From positions 62,001 through 126,000 of the forward strand of contig JAEZZQ010000007.1 of the NCBI GenBank assembly GCA_023442465.1: a stretch of 64,000 bases of DNA, read 5' to 3'. The translations under genes and the position numbers were made by a program. Below are positions 25,278-33,692 of the stretch, piece by piece (position 1 is the stretch's first letter; each line of letters begins with the position of its first letter). Below the pieces are notes generated by a model, which saw nothing but the letters and a program-made list of their open reading frames with translations, was not told the DNA's origin and did no database searches. The stretch comes from Bacillota bacterium. GTDB taxonomy: Bacteria > Bacillota > Clostridia > Lachnospirales > Lachnospiraceae.

Positions 25278-25790
25278 ATGAATGTAAACACTACCGGAAA
25301 AGATTTTATTAAGAAGTGGGAAAGCGGCGGCAAAGCAGAGTTAACAGTAAAAGATGATGGATTTGGCAACTTAACCGTCGGATATGGACATAAGGTGGTT
25401 ACCGCCGATAAATTAAAAGCAGGCGATAAGATTACCCAGACAAAGGCGGATTCCTTTTTTACATCTGATTTAAGCGCTGTAGAAACAGCTATTAACAAGC
25501 ATCCGAAGGTTGGCAGCATGACGCAGGTTATGTATAACGCAACGGCTTCTTTGCTTTACAATGTCGGGACATCCCCGGTTACCACTACTACTAACGACTT
25601 GTACAAAGCATTGAACAGTGATGCCACTTATAAAAGTCCTATTTCTACAACTGCCAAAGATGCTGTTGTAACTGCTTTTACCTATACGAAAGTAAATGGC
25701 AAGAGGGTGGAGGGGCTTGTTAATCGAAGAAATGCAGAATTGAATGTATTTTTGAGCACTACCGGCAAGGTCTATATTTCAATGACGTAA
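25278..25790 (+). CDS. phage-type lysozyme (glycoside hydrolase 24)
   Basis: The 170-residue protein is a T4-like muramidase that would cut the MurNAc-GlcNAc bond of peptidoglycan. The catalytic Glu is in KKWESGGK (Glu15), with Asp27 and Thr33 in DDGFGNLTVGYGH; the conserved C-terminal region is VEGLVNRRNAELNVF. There is no signal peptide and no holin or other phage gene nearby, so release from the cell would need lysis, a holin elsewhere or an unusual route. GGAAGAGGAGATAACAAA precedes the ATG. A terminator follows. Confidence 0.85.
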   Translation: MNVNTTGKDFIKKWESGGKAELTVKDDGFGNLTVGYGHKVVTADKLKAGDKITQTKADSFFTSDLSAVETAINKHPKVGSMTQVMYNATASLLYNVGTSPVTTTTNDLYKALNSDATYKSPISTTAKDAVVTAFTYTKVNGKRVEGLVNRRNAELNVFLSTTGKVYISMT

Positions 25791-25816
25791 TGATTTATGG
25801 ATTCTTATTGAGAAGT

Positions 25817-25873
25817 AAAGGAGCTGTTGCAAAATAATTGAGCGATCAATTATGGAGCGATGGCTCCTTTTTT
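25817..25873 (+). terminator. lysozyme gene terminator
   Basis: Outer arms AAAGGAGC and GCTCCTTTTTT enclose an inner hairpin ATAATTGAGCGATCAATTAT. Confidence 0.75.
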
Positions 25874-25943
25874 GCGCTCTGAAGTATAAAAAGACGCTAT
25901 TGCGAAATAACTAATTTGCAAATAATCCTCCAAAAAATTTTAA

Positions 25944-25991
25944 TTGACAATACTTTCCATTACATTGTAGTATCATATTATACGTTTGTAT
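25944..25991 (+). promoter_or_regulatory. blaI/M56 promoter with BlaI-type operator
   Basis: TTGACA (25944-25949) and TAGTAT (25968-25973) are 18 bp apart. TACATTGTA (25961-25969), a BlaI/MecI-like TACA/TGTA dyad, overlaps the -10. A second weak dyad TATAC..GTATA is at 25978-25991. Between here and the gene at 26137 lies an untranslated leader of about 150 nt with no other feature seen. Confidence 0.6.
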
Positions 25992-26136
25992 AACTTAGTT
26001 TTTTTGGATTCTATAGCACGGTATATGTATTAAAATCAACCATATCTGCAATTTTCGGATTATAGGTGAAATATAGGACATAAACTTTAATAATTAAGCT
26101 TAGGCAACAAGATAGATATGGACATGGGGTATAAGA

Positions 26137-26514
26137 ATGAAAAAATTGGGAGATGCAGAATTTGAAATAATGGAAGTGCTTTGGAAGCATGATTCTCCAC
26201 TTACATCAAATGAGATTTTGGATGAGATAATAGAAAAACGTAATTGGAAACTTCCAAGCCTGATGACGGTCTTGTCACGGCTGTCGGAGAAAGGGTTCGT
26301 GCACTGCGACAGAAGCACTCGCACGAATTATTATAACCCCCTGATATCAGAGGAAGAATACAAGGTAAACCAAAGTGAAAGCTTTTTGGAAAAAATGTAT
26401 AGCCGTTCCGCACAAAAATTTATAGCCGGATTATATCAGGGAAAAAAGCTGTCACCGGGCGACATAAAGGAACTTAGAACGTATTTGGATTCGTTGGAAA
26501 AGAGCGGGGAATAA
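26137..26514 (+). CDS. BlaI/MecI/CopY family repressor
   Basis: The 125-residue protein has the BlaI winged helix (LGDAEFEIMEVLWKHDSPLTSNEILDEI, LPSLMTVLSRLSEKGFVHC) and the short helical dimerisation and cleavage region (SFLEKMYSRSAQKFIAGLY). It should bind TACA/TGTA dyads until cut by the partner protease encoded 4 bp downstream. The signal is not necessarily a beta-lactam, since the partner lacks the usual sensor domain. Confidence 0.9.
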   Translation: MKKLGDAEFEIMEVLWKHDSPLTSNEILDEIIEKRNWKLPSLMTVLSRLSEKGFVHCDRSTRTNYYNPLISEEEYKVNQSESFLEKMYSRSAQKFIAGLYQGKKLSPGDIKELRTYLDSLEKSGE

Positions 26515-26518
26515 GAGC

Positions 26519-28105
26519 ATGAGTATATTTTGGGGAGTACTGGAAGCATCTTTAATGGGAACCATAGGTATTCTTTTATTCTGTGTAGTTTCTTTAACTT
26601 TGAAGAAAAGATATCAAATAGAATACAAAAAGATAATGTGGATATTGATTGCTCTGCGATTGCTTGTACCAATTCACATCACGTTTCTGCCGCTGCCGCT
26701 GTCAATTGAAGTCCCCAACTATATACTGAGGGAAAGCGGCGAATGGAATAACCGTCAAAAAACAACAGAATCTGCTGCGATCCTGGAGCCTATAAATAAC
26801 AACGATGCGGTTCAACGCTGGACTACCAACCATCTGGTGTTTTTCATTTGGATAACGGGATGTTTTATTGCTTGCGCTTATTATTTTGCAGCTTATCTTA
26901 TCACTTACAAAAAAATGATACGCCGGAGTACTGAAAGCGTGAAACCTGAGATTCAGGAAATCTACAGAACTGTTGCTGAAGAGCTGAAAATAAAAAAACT
27001 GCCGGAAATACGCATTATGGCGGATACCGGCGGAAGCCCTTTTACCATTGGATTATTTAAAAACCGGATTTTTCTTCCTGATAAAGATTATCTGGAACAA
27101 GATTTACATTATATTATCCGTCATGAATTAATTCATTGCCTGCATAAGGATCTATGGTTTAAGGTTATTTTATTGCTCGCAAATGTAATGCACTGGTTTA
27201 ATCCCTCGGTATGGATAATGAGACGGCTTGCAGAACAAGACATAGAATTGATTTGTGACAGCAAGGTACTTGAATTCGCTTCACAGGAAGAGCGTAAGGA
27301 ATACAGCGAAGTCATACTCTCCCATATACAAGGGGGAAATCGGAGATACTCCGTCCTATCCACAGGGTATATTCAAAAAACTAATTTTATAAAACGACGG
27401 TTTCAAAATATTTTCAGTACTGAGCAGAAGAAAAAAGAAACATCTACCGTTATTTTAATGATTGCACTTTTGCTTCTATCCGGTGTATTTTTAAGCATCA
27501 GAGGGAGTATCGCCATGTATCCCAAGGGCAGGATTCCAATAGAAAGCGGTCTTGAAATAAAAACAGATGTGGACGGCGACAGAAGCACTGAAAGAGTCTA
27601 TGTAAAAGATGTCGTGAGCGGTACGGACGCATTCACTCAGGTTGTCGCACAGTTCAACGACGGTGATGCTGTATTTATCGATTATCCTGACTACTGGTCT
27701 TCCTTTATCATATCCGGTGATTTAAGCGAAAGCGGGAAAGCGGATATTGTTCTGGTGCGTTATTCCATAGGAAGCACTTTCGGTGCCGCAGAAGTATCGG
27801 TCATATATATGGAAGGCAGGAGCTTTAAGGAGTATTCCAGCCAGTTTATTAAAAACCCCTCCATCGAGGCCGAGCAGCCGGATAACTTTTCATCGGATAA
27901 TTGGGCGCTCTCCTGCCTGGGAGCTGCCATACTAGAAAAAGACGGGAAGAACATGCTGCGCCTGATTCTGAATGAAGATATCCAAAATGATGTCGTAAAG
28001 TGCATTGACTGCTCATATCGTCAGGATGGCTGGTATATCGAAAGCCTGCAGATAATCTCCAATTACTACTCAGAAAATAAAGAAAAAGAGTTATTAAATC
28101 AATAA
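26519..28105 (+). CDS. BlaR1-like M56 metallopeptidase sensor without penicillin-binding domain
   Basis: The 528-residue membrane protein has N-terminal helices (about 5-28, 38-56, 105-128), a cytoplasmic zinc protease domain with HELIH (His202, Glu203, His206) and ELICD (Glu243), and a further helix at about 310-327. The external part (residues 335-528) is not a penicillin-binding domain: it starts with DVDGDRSTERVYV, an Asp-rich loop like those of calcium-binding FG-GAP/VCBS-type repeats, then a beta-rich stretch. It should sense an unknown envelope signal and inactivate the BlaI-type repressor encoded just upstream. Confidence 0.88.
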   Translation: MSIFWGVLEASLMGTIGILLFCVVSLTLKKRYQIEYKKIMWILIALRLLVPIHITFLPLPLSIEVPNYILRESGEWNNRQKTTESAAILEPINNNDAVQRWTTNHLVFFIWITGCFIACAYYFAAYLITYKKMIRRSTESVKPEIQEIYRTVAEELKIKKLPEIRIMADTGGSPFTIGLFKNRIFLPDKDYLEQDLHYIIRHELIHCLHKDLWFKVILLLANVMHWFNPSVWIMRRLAEQDIELICDSKVLEFASQEERKEYSEVILSHIQGGNRRYSVLSTGYIQKTNFIKRRFQNIFSTEQKKKETSTVILMIALLLLSGVFLSIRGSIAMYPKGRIPIESGLEIKTDVDGDRSTERVYVKDVVSGTDAFTQVVAQFNDGDAVFIDYPDYWSSFIISGDLSESGKADIVLVRYSIGSTFGAAEVSVIYMEGRSFKEYSSQFIKNPSIEAEQPDNFSSDNWALSCLGAAILEKDGKNMLRLILNEDIQNDVVKCIDCSYRQDGWYIESLQIISNYYSENKEKELLNQ

Positions 28106-28140
28106 ATATTTTATTTTAATATGTTTACAACTTTGCATAC

Positions 28141-28194
28141 TTCTCCTCTCTATTTCTTGTAGCTGCTACAAGAAAAGAAAAATAGAGAGGAGAA
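28141..28194 (+). promoter_or_regulatory. long hairpin enclosing the ribosome binding site
   Basis: The arm TTCTCCTCTCTATTT (28141-28155) is the exact reverse complement of AAATAGAGAGGAGAA (28180-28194), and an inner CTTGTAGC/GCTACAAG pair closes the loop. The AGAGAGGAG ribosome site of the next open frame is inside the 3' arm, so folding would hide it. Confidence 0.65.
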
Positions 28195-28200
28195 AAACTA

Positions 28201-28430
28201 TGGCATACGGAGATGCATTAAAGAGCACAGATGATTTAAAAGGAAGAGACAGTATTGATTTATTGGCGAGAATGCTTTATTCTGAAGCCGGAAATCAAAC
28301 GGAAAAAGGAAAGCGCGGCTGCGCTTATGTTGCCAAAAACAGAAAAGACAAAGATAAGAAAGAGTTTGGCGGGATGGGTTGTCATCGGCGGCCATACATT
28401 CTTCCGGATTACGGGATATTAAAACATGAC
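28201..28430 (+). pseudogene. truncated SleB/CwlJ-type cell wall hydrolase
   Basis: The frame opened at the ATG at 28200/28201 begins like a hydrolase_2 protein (SIDLLARMLYSEAGNQTEKG, GCAYVAKNRK...EFGG), with the family's catalytic Glu in YSEAGN. After about 60 residues the homology stops and the frame runs through GC-richer unrelated sequence and into the terminator at 28431. Intact relatives continue for about 80 further residues. I interpret it as a deletion or frameshift relic, although its ribosome site and upstream hairpin are intact. Confidence 0.65.
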
Positions 28431-28482
28431 GGAGGGCATCCATTTACTTTCAATCAACTGATGGGTGCCCTCCGTATTTATT
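28431..28482. terminator. bidirectional terminator
   Basis: GGAGGGCATCCAT (28431-28443) pairs with ATGGGTGCCCTCC (28461-28473); A/T-rich runs follow on both strands. It sits between convergent genes. Confidence 0.75.
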
Positions 28483-29000
28483 TACTGGAATTTATAAGTT
28501 TCCGTTTCCGTATACATTGAAACTTCGCTTCCGCCTACCACCGCGTAATGGGTACAATTAGCACGGTATCCTCTTCCAACGACCGGATTCGTAATATAAA
28601 AGCCTCCGAAAAAAGCATCTGTATTTTCGGAATATTCATTTTTTACTGTAATATTACTCCAAAGCAGGCCGCTTTTTTGCTGTAAGGTAAAGTTCCGGAC
28701 TCCTATTTTACTTGCTGTTCCCCTGCATGACGTGGAGTATACTACTAATAGTTTTCCATTACTATTTGATAAACCTATATCGCAGGTTCCTAAGTTAGAG
28801 CGCAGATATTTATTTTTCTCTCCATAAAGCTGCTTATATAAAGTTTCTGCCTGTTCAGCAGTCAATGGCTCGATTACCAATTCCTCTTCCTGCTTTTGAT
28901 TTGCTCCTGCAAAATGAACGGATTCACTAGCAAAAACCGTTAATGGCGATACTAATATCAACACTAAGCAAACACTTGTTATCCATTTCTTCATTTTCAT
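28482..29000 (-). CDS. hypothetical secreted protein
   Basis: The ~172-residue protein has a classical signal peptide (KMKKWITSVCLVLILVSPLTVFAS, cleavage likely after FAS). The mature part is short and beta-rich, with two cysteines close together in GTCDIGLSNSNGK and TSCRGTA, and a later NCTHY, so a disulfide is possible. I chose the ATG at 29000, after GAGGTAAATTTG. It lies 5 bp downstream of the anti-sigma relic on the same strand and may have been its regulon member. No known domain was recognised. Confidence 0.65.
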   Translation of the reverse strand: MKMKKWITSVCLVLILVSPLTVFASESVHFAGANQKQEEELVIEPLTAEQAETLYKQLYGEKNKYLRSNLGTCDIGLSNSNGKLLVVYSTSCRGTASKIGVRNFTLQQKSGLLWSNITVKNEYSENTDAFFGGFYITNPVVGRGYRANCTHYAVVGGSEVSMYTETETYKFQ

Positions 29001-29005
29001 CAAAT

Positions 29006-29578
29006 TTACCTCATTTCTTCAACAATTTTTTCCAGGGTTTTCTGATCCATATTCGTTTCTACCACATAAATAAATTGTTCGTCTTGATACATGGCCTGAA
29101 TTGCATCATCCGTCTGATAAAAAGAAACCATATAATCATTGATTTCCTTTTGCTCGATCAAATTATTCATTTTGTCCATAGCACACATCCATTTGCCATT
29201 CCCGCTGATATATCTTATAAGAAACCGCACATTGCTATTATCATCCCGGTTATAATACTGCCTGGAAATTCCCACATCTTTTTCTTCCGTTATTTGTATG
29301 TGTATTATTTGGGCCTCTAATCCTTCCGGAATAAACTGCGGAATTTTAAAGCCTAATCCGGATATTTTTTGTGCCTCCTCCCATGAAGCAGCCTGTTGGT
29401 CCTCTGGCGTTAATGTCTCCTGTATTGCTGAACTGTCGTCGTCCTCCGCTTTTTCACTGTTACTTTTTTCAAAGACATCAAAATACATAACATACGCCTT
29501 GTCTTTCACAAAGGTAAAAATATCCTTACTGGTTGCTCTGACAGAAATGTAATTTCCCATACAAAGCAAGAACATCAC
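29006..29578 (-). pseudogene. anti-sigma-type membrane protein missing its N-terminal part (DUF4367-like)
   Basis: The open frame gives a membrane helix (AGFLSVMFLLCMGNYIS) followed by an external part with KDKAYVMYFDVFE and a DUF4367-like domain (GFKIPQFIPEGLEAQIIHIQ ... FIYVVETNMDQKTLEKIVEEM). Anti-sigma proteins of this kind start with a cytoplasmic sigma-binding domain of 50-100 residues, which is absent here. The helix frame instead reads straight back into the truncated sigma gene, out of frame. It could still be expressed from an internal ATG, but could not hold a sigma factor. Confidence 0.6.
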
Positions 29579-29580
29579 AC

Positions 29581-29994
29581 TTAAAAAGCCTGCTGATGCG
29601 AATATCCATCAAGATATTTTTTTATTAATAAATCATATTCATCTTCCAATAGTATATCTTTGTATTCTTCATATAGGATATAACCCGATTCACTATTCTT
29701 GTCCGGTATATCTTCAATTCTTTCGTCATATGGCATCTCGTTCATATTCAGTTTAAAATGAATGCTATTGAGTTTCTTTATTTTATTTTCTGCTGTTTTA
29801 TATATCCAGCCAATACTGTTTTCGTGCGTCTTCAAATCATCCATATGCCGAAATGCTTCCAAATATACTTCCTGCAAAACATCATCTACCATTGTAGGGT
29901 CGTTACATCTTCTTCTGATATATTTTCTCAAATTATAAAATGTGGCATCATATATTTCGCAGAAAAATTCTTCCTTCCAATTTGCTTTATTCAT
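29581..29994 (-). pseudogene. ECF-type sigma factor truncated in region 4
   Basis: The 137-residue frame contains sigma region 2 (YDATFYNLRKYIRRRCNDPTMVDDVLQEVYLEAFRHMDDLK) and the linker, then the beginning of region 4 (LLEDEYDLLIKKYLDGYSHQ) but ends three residues later (QAF). The DNA-reading helix-turn-helix that should follow is missing, so it cannot recognise a -35 element. The break coincides with the start of the anti-sigma relic, indicating one deletion of roughly 250-400 bp covering both gene ends. Confidence 0.7.
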
Positions 29995-30469
29995 ATCATT
30001 CCCCTATTACATTTATATGTAAGCCCCTTCTTTATTTAATTTTTACTGTCACACCTTCTAGGAAAATCCTGCACTTTCTTGTGGTTTTTCCCCTTTCATG
30101 TTCCTTTTTGAATCTTCTTTTAAAAAAATATCGTCCGGCTTGTCCATATGAATCTTTTCCCCCTTTACTGTTTATTCATGTTGATTGTACAGTTACATAT
30201 CGATAGACCCTATAGTTATTATACTATAAAGTAGATGCAATAAACTAATTTTCTAAATCTTCAATAACTCTCCCGGTCGTGCTTTTATGAAAAATTTAAC
30301 GGCTCTGCAATAGCGCCTTTTCCTTCTTTTCATGCTGTTTTACCCTCTGAAAAAGGAGTTTTTTCCTAATGATTATCCCGGACTTTTACCACTTTTAATT
30401 CATCGCAAAGTATCTGCTTAACCGGGTAACAGGATGCGCTGTGAGAAGTAACTGCAAAACATCTCTTGC
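29995..30469. other. intergenic stretch upstream of the sigma relic
   Basis: It is AT-rich, with a possible minus-strand -10 (TATAAT near 30225) for the sigma relic. I see no coding sequence. Repeat copy D follows. Confidence 0.4.
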
Positions 30470-30524
30470 ATCACGTTCTTACGTAGCTTAACAGCAAGTG
30501 TTAAGCTACTGTGTGAACAGTAAC
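30470..30524. repeat. dispersed hairpin repeat, copy D
   Basis: CACGTTCTTACGTAGCTTAACA, loop GCAAG, TGTTAAGCTACTGTG and TGAACAGTAAC. GTAGCTTAACA and TGTTAAGCTAC form an 11-bp perfect stem. It closely matches copy A at 1335-1391. Confidence 0.7.
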
Positions 30525-30632
30525 AAAACATCTTATTATCTGATTCTTTAAAAGAAAAACTTAGTGAAAGCATTATTTTTATATGATAAAATATTATTAA
30601 TAAATAATTAATTTTTTCAGGAGGGACTGTCT

Positions 30633-31016
30633 ATGTCAAAACCTACAATTAATTTTGCATCCGTTACTCTGGATTGTCCGAATCAGGAAGAGTTGGCAGA
30701 TTTCTATACCGAATTATTGGGATGGAGCAAACGACGCTTCGATGAAGAATGGCTTGCTGTTATTTCTCCGGATGAGCATATATGCTTACTGTTTCAAGAG
30801 ATAGAAGACTATATTCCGCCGGTCTGGCCAAATGAAAAAGGGAAACAGCAGCAAATGACGCATTTAGACTTTGCCTCGGCACCAAATGAAAAAGAGGCTG
30901 TGAAAAGTCATGCGCTGGCTTGCGGCGCTACTTTGGCATCCGTACAATATTCTGAGGATTATACGATTTTTATTGACCCGGTGGGGCATCCTTTTTGCAT
31001 TAGCTTTTTTAGCTAA
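30633..31016 (+). CDS. VOC family protein (glyoxalase-like)
   Basis: The 127-residue protein is a single vicinal-oxygen-chelate unit of two beta-alpha-beta-beta-beta repeats (INFASVTLDCPNQEELADFYTELLGW ... HLDFASAPNEKEAVKSHALACGATL ... FIDPVGHPFCIS). Members bind a metal with His/Glu residues (TLDC and HLDF regions, and the last beta strand) and act in detoxification or antibiotic resistance. The substrate is not predictable. TCAGGAGGGACTGTCT precedes the ATG and a hairpin terminator lies about 100 bp downstream. Confidence 0.87.
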   Translation: MSKPTINFASVTLDCPNQEELADFYTELLGWSKRRFDEEWLAVISPDEHICLLFQEIEDYIPPVWPNEKGKQQQMTHLDFASAPNEKEAVKSHALACGATLASVQYSEDYTIFIDPVGHPFCISFFS

Positions 31017-31118
31017 GTATGGGAAACGAACTGCAATCATTAGCTTCTTGGCTTAGATGACACAAATATTGTCGATGGAACTGTCTGGTAAGAATCTATA
31101 AGATAACTTATCTACTTA

Positions 31119-31163
31119 TACAAATCCTCCATGTACCCATTTCGGGTAATGGAGGATTTGTAT
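31119..31163. terminator. terminator between VOC gene and minus-strand membrane gene
   Basis: ACAAATCCTCCAT pairs with ATGGAGGATTTGT around a loop that itself contains TACCC/GGGTA. Confidence 0.65.
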
Positions 31164-31203
31164 TGATATAGCGGTATTCCGTTGCATTACTTTGGTTATT
31201 ATT

Positions 31204-31770
31204 TTATTTCTTTTTAGCTGCATGACGTTTTTTATAATAACAGAAACCTCCGATACAGATAAGCACCCCCGTAATTGCCGGCTTTAAAATGGACATTCCG
31301 GCTTCTCCGCTAAATACCACGCTCCATACGACTTTTAATACAGCCGCTGCGATAACAACTCCCAGAAGCCATTTCCAGTTTCTTTTCCATGCGGCTATAA
31401 TAAGGGCTGCAAAAAATATCGGAACAGATAAGCTCATCACGATTTTGGAAGCTGCCCATTCTCCCTTCAGGTATTCCATCTCAAATGAAAGAAACGACAA
31501 TACCTGAGAGCTGCTTACAACAGGCGCAGGGAACCAAAACATGCTTGTGAACAAAGCAAATATAGAAGCAAATATTCCGGTCATACTTTTTTTATAAGCA
31601 AATAATACAATTGGTATAATAAAAATGGGTCTTATATACCAACTCAATATATTATGATGTCTTTCAAATGCCCAGTTGAAAAACATGTCATCGGTTAGAA
31701 ATAATATTACAAATATCACTGTTGCCGCTGCGAATACCATTCCTAATATATAATCTATTTTCTTCGCCAT
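31204..31770 (-). CDS. hypothetical polytopic membrane protein
   Basis: The ~188-residue protein has five or six hydrophobic segments (YILGMVFAAATVIFVILFLT; WYIRPIFIIPIVLFA; MTGIFASIFALFTSMFWF; IVMSLSVPIFFAALIIAA; WLLGVVIAAAVLKVVW; ILKPAITGVLICIGGFCYY) and a basic tail. I chose the ATG at 31770 after GGAGGTATTAATT. It begins 25 bp after a TetR gene on the same strand, so the pair is probably an operon controlled by the palindromes upstream. No family was recognised. Confidence 0.7.
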   Translation of the reverse strand: MAKKIDYILGMVFAAATVIFVILFLTDDMFFNWAFERHHNILSWYIRPIFIIPIVLFAYKKSMTGIFASIFALFTSMFWFPAPVVSSSQVLSFLSFEMEYLKGEWAASKIVMSLSVPIFFAALIIAAWKRNWKWLLGVVIAAAVLKVVWSVVFSGEAGMSILKPAITGVLICIGGFCYYKKRHAAKKK

Positions 31771-31795
31771 AATTAATACCTCCATGATTTCATAT

Positions 31796-32428
31796 CTATC
31801 TTCGTTTAATTCCGTTAAAGATAATACTGAGCAGTGAATCCACTAATTTATTCGCATCCTCATCGAAATGCTTATAGCTAATATCACCAAATTTATCCAG
31901 CATATATTCATTTACTGCCCCATTGAGCGATTGCAGCATCATGCTTAAAGCTAATGTATCAATATTAGTATCAATTTCCTCCTTTGCTTTCGCATGATCT
32001 ATCATTTGAATAAATAGTGACTCCGCCTGCTTATCCCCTTCTTTGATGACTGCCAGCCTTACGGTCTCATTATTCTCCTTGGAAAATTGTTCTCCAAGGG
32101 CCGCATATTGAGGATGTTCTTTAGCAAACTCGATACCTTTCATAAACAACAGATGGATTTGTTCCATGAGGTCTAATGTTTTAAATTGATCTAAAACTGT
32201 AGAGAAAAAGGAAATCTTTGCTTCAATTGCTAAGGTCATTGTGTATGCATATAAGTCAAGCTTGTCCGTAAAGTACTGGTAAAAGCTTCCTTTGGCGATA
32301 TTTGATTTCTTGCATATTCGATTTATACTGGCTGCATCATAACTGGCAGCGGAAAATTCCTCTAAGGCAACTGATATAACTAGATTTCTCTTAGCCTCTG
32401 ATAAGTTGAAAAATGATTGATTGGGCAC
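31796..32428 (-). CDS. TetR family transcriptional regulator
   Basis: The 210-residue protein has a TetR helix-turn-helix (ALEEFSAASYDAASINRICKKSNIAKGSFYQYFTDKLDLY) and an all-helical ligand domain. It starts with GTG at 32428, 7 nt after AAGGAGG. A 20-bp perfect palindrome and a partial second copy lie directly upstream. It is followed by the membrane protein gene and probably represses both. Confidence 0.9.
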   Translation of the reverse strand: MPNQSFFNLSEAKRNLVISVALEEFSAASYDAASINRICKKSNIAKGSFYQYFTDKLDLYAYTMTLAIEAKISFFSTVLDQFKTLDLMEQIHLLFMKGIEFAKEHPQYAALGEQFSKENNETVRLAVIKEGDKQAESLFIQMIDHAKAKEEIDTNIDTLALSMMLQSLNGAVNEYMLDKFGDISYKHFDEDANKLVDSLLSIIFNGIKRR

Positions 32429-32449
32429 TGTTTAACCTCCTTTTACGCA

Positions 32450-32501
32450 TTGTGACCACGTGGTCACAATATTGATTATATTGTACGACCACATGGTCAC
32501 A
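32450..32501 (-). promoter_or_regulatory. TetR operators
   Basis: TTGTGACCACGTGGTCACAA (32450-32469) is a perfect palindrome. GACCACATGGTCACA (32487-32501) is a second, less symmetrical copy 17 bp away. Confidence 0.85.
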
Positions 32502-32603
32502 TTGTCAATTATATTATTTTAAACAGCACACTATAATTCTCTGAACCTTAAAACTTGGGCAGATATGACCGGTGGGACTAGTTATCGTACTGCTCCTTAT
32601 CTT

Positions 32604-33692
32604 TTAGCTTAATGCCTGCGTTACTTCCTCTTCATATTGAAACAACGTACATCCGCCTTTATGGTTCATCGCTTCCGCTGCGCTTATTTCACGCACCCTT
32701 TCAAAAAATGGAGATTGAAGCACTGTCAAAATTGACTGCTCTTTCAGGTTCATCTCCGAATAAGGGGAAAAAGGACAAGGTTCGGCTCCGCCCGTGGCGT
32801 TGATGTGAAAGAACCCTCGCCCTGCAGCCAGGCACCCCCCCATTGCTTCCTCGTCGCCGGGGAAAGACAGGAGAATCATCCCTTTGTTGTTCCTATTCCC
32901 ACGCAGTCCGTCAATACGTGCCGCAAGAATACGCAGGTTATCTTCATCCAAAATCAAATGGTCCGTATTCTTTTCTACCGGGATATATTCCACATAAAAA
33001 ACAAGCCCGCATCCGCTTTCCCGCAGGTATTGGACAAAAACCGGTTCCGTCACTTCATTTTGATTTTCGGTTGTTACCGTTATGGAAGCGCCGAACAAGA
33101 TACCGCGCTCCTTGAGGCGCTTTATGGCCTGCCCGACTTTTTTTGACACACCGTTCCCGCGCCGGGCATCCGTTTTTTCAGCATCACCCTCGATGCTGAG
33201 TACCGGAATCAGGTTGCGATGCTGATCAAACAAGTTCAGATAATCCTCATTTATCATAGTTCCGTTAGTGAAAACCGGGAAAATGATATTTTCAAACCCG
33301 GTTGCTGCTTCAATCACGTCACGGCGCAAAAGTGGTTCTCCGCCTGCAATCAAAATAAAAGAGATACCAATGTCCGACGCTTCCTGAAATACCCGCCGCC
33401 AATCGCCGGCGGTCAACTGCTCTTGCATCTGCCTGTCGCCGCAACTGCCGTTCGCCCGTGCGTAACAGCCTGCACATCTTAAGTTACACTCTGTCGCTAT
33501 ACTGGCAATCAGAAAAGGCGGGATATGAGTGCCGTTCTGCTCATGCTGTGCTCTTATCTTTGCGCTTCTGCGCAAAGCGGACACCATATGCAGCATAAAG
33601 GACTGGCCCCGGCGATTACCGAGATAAAACCGTCCGGCAGTGTCGGAAATGTTTTTTATTCCCTTGTTCATAAAATCATTTAAGTTTAACAT
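32604..33692 (-). CDS. radical SAM protein with C-terminal cysteine-rich (SPASM-like) region
   Basis: The 362-residue protein has the 4Fe-4S binding motif CNLRCAGC (Cys69, 73, 76), the GGEPLL SAM-binding segment, and further strands of the radical SAM barrel (PVLSIEGD, GASITVTTE). The C-terminal part has GGCLAAGRGF, AEPCPFSP and GGCTLF, the cysteine spacing of an auxiliary cluster (twitch or SPASM). Such enzymes modify peptides or act in cofactor synthesis; no precursor peptide gene was found nearby. It is not in an operon with its neighbours. Confidence 0.85.
   Translation of the reverse strand: MLNLNDFMNKGIKNISDTAGRFYLGNRRGQSFMLHMVSALRRSAKIRAQHEQNGTHIPPFLIASIATECNLRCAGCYARANGSCGDRQMQEQLTAGDWRRVFQEASDIGISFILIAGGEPLLRRDVIEAATGFENIIFPVFTNGTMINEDYLNLFDQHRNLIPVLSIEGDAEKTDARRGNGVSKKVGQAIKRLKERGILFGASITVTTENQNEVTEPVFVQYLRESGCGLVFYVEYIPVEKNTDHLILDEDNLRILAARIDGLRGNRNNKGMILLSFPGDEEAMGGCLAAGRGFFHINATGGAEPCPFSPYSEMNLKEQSILTVLQSPFFERVREISAAEAMNHKGGCTLFQYEEEVTQALS

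Noticed and set aside
25278..25790. Prophage or phage remnant suggested by the lysozyme, and by the holin-named gene at 13840
   Set aside because: No other phage genes (terminase, portal, tail, integrase) are in the window; the holin-named protein is the chromosomal YvlD type.
28155..28178. TTGTAGCTGCTACAA as a second BlaI operator
   Set aside because: BlaI dyads run TACA...TGTA; this one runs TGTA...TACA and is better explained as part of the ribosome-site hairpin.
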